Assembly: GCA_023436825.1 (NCBI GenBank)
Contig: JAEZHS010000225.1
Coordinates: forward strand, 1-7,359
Direction: 5' to 3'
Source of the DNA: Pseudomonadota bacterium
GTDB lineage: Bacteria > Pseudomonadota > Alphaproteobacteria > Reyranellales > Reyranellaceae
Length of the DNA stretch: 7,359 bases
Each line of letters begins with the position of its first letter. Positions within the stretch are counted from its first letter, which is position 1. A program made the position numbers and the translations under genes. Positions 6,128 to 7,359 of the stretch are shown in pieces. Below the pieces are notes generated by a model, which was not told the DNA's origin, did not search any database, and saw only the letters and a list, made by a program, of their open reading frames with translations.

Positions 6128-6676
6128 CTAGCTGGCTGCCACTCCATGTGGGGGCATGACGGCCGGCTGCAAGAGCCGGGCGCTGTGTTCTCTCTCCAGC
6201 AGCTTGCGCTTGCGGCGCACGCCCCAGCGATAGCCCGAGATCGAGCCGTCCTTCTTCACGACCCGGTGACAAGGCACGACGACGGCGAGCTTGTTTGCTG
6301 CGCAGGCCTCGCCCACCTCGCGCGCCTGCCGCGGCACGCCGAGCCTAGCCGCGATCTCGCCGTAGGTGGTGGTTGCGCCAACGGGGATTTCACGCAGCGC
6401 GTTCCACACCCGGCATTCGAAGTCCGAGCCCTGCAGGTCGAGCGTGATCTCCGCGTCACTTTCCGGACGGTCGATCATGCCGGCGAGCTTGCCGATCGTT
6501 TCGGCCAACGCCGCCTGGTCCTCAACAAGGTCGCCCTCCGGGAAGCGCGCCTTGAGCTCGGCAAGGCCGGCATCGAACCCCACATAGGCCAGTCCGCGCT
6601 CGGACAGGGCGGCGACGAACGGGCCGAGCGAGCTGTCGCCAAAAGCATAGCGGATCGTATTCACGGTCTTCTCCAT
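6128..6676 (-). CDS. Methylated-DNA--protein cysteine S-methyltransferase (O6-methylguanine repair)
   Basis: Suicide repair protein that moves the alkyl group from O6-alkylguanine (and O4-alkylthymine) in DNA to its own cysteine. The 182-aa protein has the N-terminal ribonuclease-H-like half (about 1-80) and the C-terminal active domain. Visible there are the FECRVWNALREIPVGATTTYGE segment (split: FECRVWNALREIP 86-98, then TTYGE 103-107), the likely arginine finger R119 in REVGEACAANK, N128, and the active site VPCHRV with C136. The following SGYRWGVRRKRKLLERE closely matches the C-terminal domain of E. coli Ada rather than Ogt, as does ACAANKL. It has no Ada N-terminal phosphotriester or AraC-type domain, so it should repair DNA but not act as a regulator. 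It is divergent from alkB and upstream of the cytochrome. The ATG at 6676 has a weak GAGA 8 nt upstream. Confidence 0.95.
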   Translation of the reverse strand: MEKTVNTIRYAFGDSSLGPFVAALSERGLAYVGFDAGLAELKARFPEGDLVEDQAALAETIGKLAGMIDRPESDAEITLDLQGSDFECRVWNALREIPVGATTTYGEIAARLGVPRQAREVGEACAANKLAVVVPCHRVVKKDGSISGYRWGVRRKRKLLEREHSARLLQPAVMPPHGVAAS

Positions 6677-6775
6677 GGCTCATTTCTCGATGACCAGAAG
6701 ATAGGGAAGCTGCCTGGAATTGACGCTCCGCTGGCGGATTGGAATTCGGAATCCTGCCGCCATATTGATGCTCTG
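6677..6775. promoter_or_regulatory. Divergent control region of the methyltransferase gene and alkB
   Basis: These 99 bp separate the two head-to-head alkylation-repair genes and must carry both promoters. For alkB (plus), TTGGAA (6739-6744) and CATATT (6761-6766) at 16-nt spacing form a fair -35/-10 pair. It would start transcription about base 6773, almost at the alkB ATG. TTGACG (6720-6725) is a better -35, but 17 nt on it has only AATTCG. For the methyltransferase gene (minus), TATCTT at 6705-6700 is a possible -10 without a good -35. I see no copy of the E. coli Ada box core AAAGCGCA. Confidence 0.35.
6733..6758. repeat. Dyad in the alkB/methyltransferase gap, possible operator
   Basis: GGCGGATT (6733-6740) and AATCC-T-GCC (6750-6758) form an inverted repeat of eight base pairs with one bulged T, around a 9-nt centre GGAATTCGG. 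It overlaps the candidate alkB -35 element. Such a position suits a regulator controlling both genes, but it could also be chance; no regulator gene is seen in the window. Confidence 0.35.
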
Positions 6776-7359
6776 ATGTCCGACCTGTTCGCCCCCGATG
6801 CCCGGCAGACACTGCGCGACGGCGCGGTGCTGCTGCGTGGGCGCGCGCTGGCGGTCGACCAGGCCTTGCTCGATGCCATCGACGCGATTGTCACGCGGTC
6901 GCCGTTCCGGCGGATGGTCACGCCCGGCGGTTTCCAGATGTCGGTCGCGATGACCAATTGCGGCAAGGTCGGCTGGGTCACCGACCGCACGGGCTATCGC
7001 TACGATCCACGCGATCCCGAGACCGGCGCAGCATGGCCGGAGATGCCGGAAATCTTCCGGCAGCTCGCTCGCGAAGCCGCAAGCGATGCGGGCTTCGACG
7101 GCTTCGCCCCCGAGGCCTGCCTGATCAACTGCTACGAGCCCGGCACGCGCCTGTCGCTGCACCAGGACAAGGACGAGCAGAATTACGCCCATCCCGTCGT
7201 GTCTGTGTCGCTCGGACTGCCGGCCACCTTCCAGTTCGGCGGCCTCAGGCGCTCGGACCGGCCGATGAAGGTGCCGTTGCAGCACGGCGACGTCGTCGTC
7301 TGGGGCGGTCCCTCACGCCTCGTCTATCACGGCGTGCTGGCGCTGAAGGACGGCGAGCA
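6776..7359 (+). CDS. Alpha-ketoglutarate-dependent DNA dealkylase AlkB (3' end outside window)
   Basis: Fe(II)/2-oxoglutarate dioxygenase that removes methyl groups oxidatively from N1-methyladenine and N3-methylcytosine. The window holds the first 194 codons plus two bases, with no stop. E. coli AlkB has 216 residues, so about 20 are missing. Near-identical blocks to E. coli AlkB include SPFRRMVTPGGFQMSVAMTN (42-61), the substrate lid region, CLINCYEPG (115-123), LHQDKDE (128-134), VSVSLGLPATFQFGGL (142-157) and HGDVVVWGG (170-178). Iron ligands are H129, D131 and H185. The conserved arginine-bearing tail that binds 2-oxoglutarate (RxNxTxR) should come just after the window and is not seen. 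C119 stands where E. coli has arginine (INRY). The ATG at 6776 matches the E. coli N-terminus (LFA after the start), but no ribosome binding site precedes it. It is divergent from the methyltransferase gene. Confidence 0.96.
   Translation, partial: MSDLFAPDARQTLRDGAVLLRGRALAVDQALLDAIDAIVTRSPFRRMVTPGGFQMSVAMTNCGKVGWVTDRTGYRYDPRDPETGAAWPEMPEIFRQLAREAASDAGFDGFAPEACLINCYEPGTRLSLHQDKDEQNYAHPVVSVSLGLPATFQFGGLRRSDRPMKVPLQHGDVVVWGGPSRLVYHGVLALKDGE

Noticed and set aside
5544..6131. Plus-strand 195-codon frame across the cytochrome gene
   Set aside because: Antisense to a cytochrome c with all haem motifs; it has no supporting feature of its own.
6111..6272. N-terminal extension of the cytochrome frame back to 6272
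   Set aside because: It overlaps the methyltransferase C-terminus and would hide the signal peptide; GGAGA supports the ATG at 6110.
6680..7285. Minus-strand 201-codon frame opposite alkB
   Set aside because: Antisense shadow; the plus strand encodes AlkB with near-identical conserved blocks.
1..7359. CRISPR array, insertion sequence, tRNA, riboswitch or prophage elements
   Set aside because: I saw no spaced direct repeats, transposase motifs, terminal inverted repeats or tRNA-like folds; the window is almost wholly coding.

Overview
The window is GC-rich bacterial DNA with tightly packed genes. GC-biased codon use, a small cytochrome c2-type protein and a Tat-type signal on a polyamine-family binding protein all suggest an alphaproteobacterium. 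I cannot name the genus. I see no RNA gene, insertion sequence, CRISPR array or other sign of a mobile element. It reads as ordinary chromosome.

Left part (10-3801, all minus strand): a complete four-gene ABC importer operon of the spermidine/putrescine (PotABCD-like) class. Transcription runs from right to left: permease 1 (2926-3801), permease 2 (2102-2929, ATGA overlap), Tat-exported substrate-binding protein (1028-2068), then ATPase (47-1024). The ATPase most likely starts at a rare CTG codon that restores the missing N-terminal strand of its nucleotide-binding domain. A perfect 15-bp hairpin lies 2 nt past its stop and closes the operon.

Middle (3802-5724): an 83-bp divergent gap with a short palindrome separates the ABC operon from a plus-strand major facilitator transporter (3885-5096). 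A small exported protein of unknown family (5128-5724) follows 31 nt later and is probably co-transcribed.

Right part (5730-7359): a periplasmic cytochrome c (5730-6110, minus) lies tail-to-tail with the unknown gene, only 5 nt away. A methylated-DNA-protein cysteine methyltransferase (6128-6676, minus) sits upstream of the cytochrome, 17 nt away and probably on the same transcript. Across a 99-bp divergent gap containing a dyad is alkB (6776 to the window end, plus). It is truncated by the window edge just before its C-terminal 2-oxoglutarate-binding residues. alkB and the methyltransferase form a head-to-head pair for direct reversal of DNA alkylation damage: AlkB acts on N1-methyladenine and N3-methylcytosine, and the methyltransferase on O6-methylguanine.

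I did not find a convincing undescribed system. The points most worth checking are the CTG start of the ATPase, the alkB/methyltransferase control region with a possible leaderless alkB transcript, the uncharacterised exported protein, and the pairing of a DNA-repair gene with a cytochrome c.
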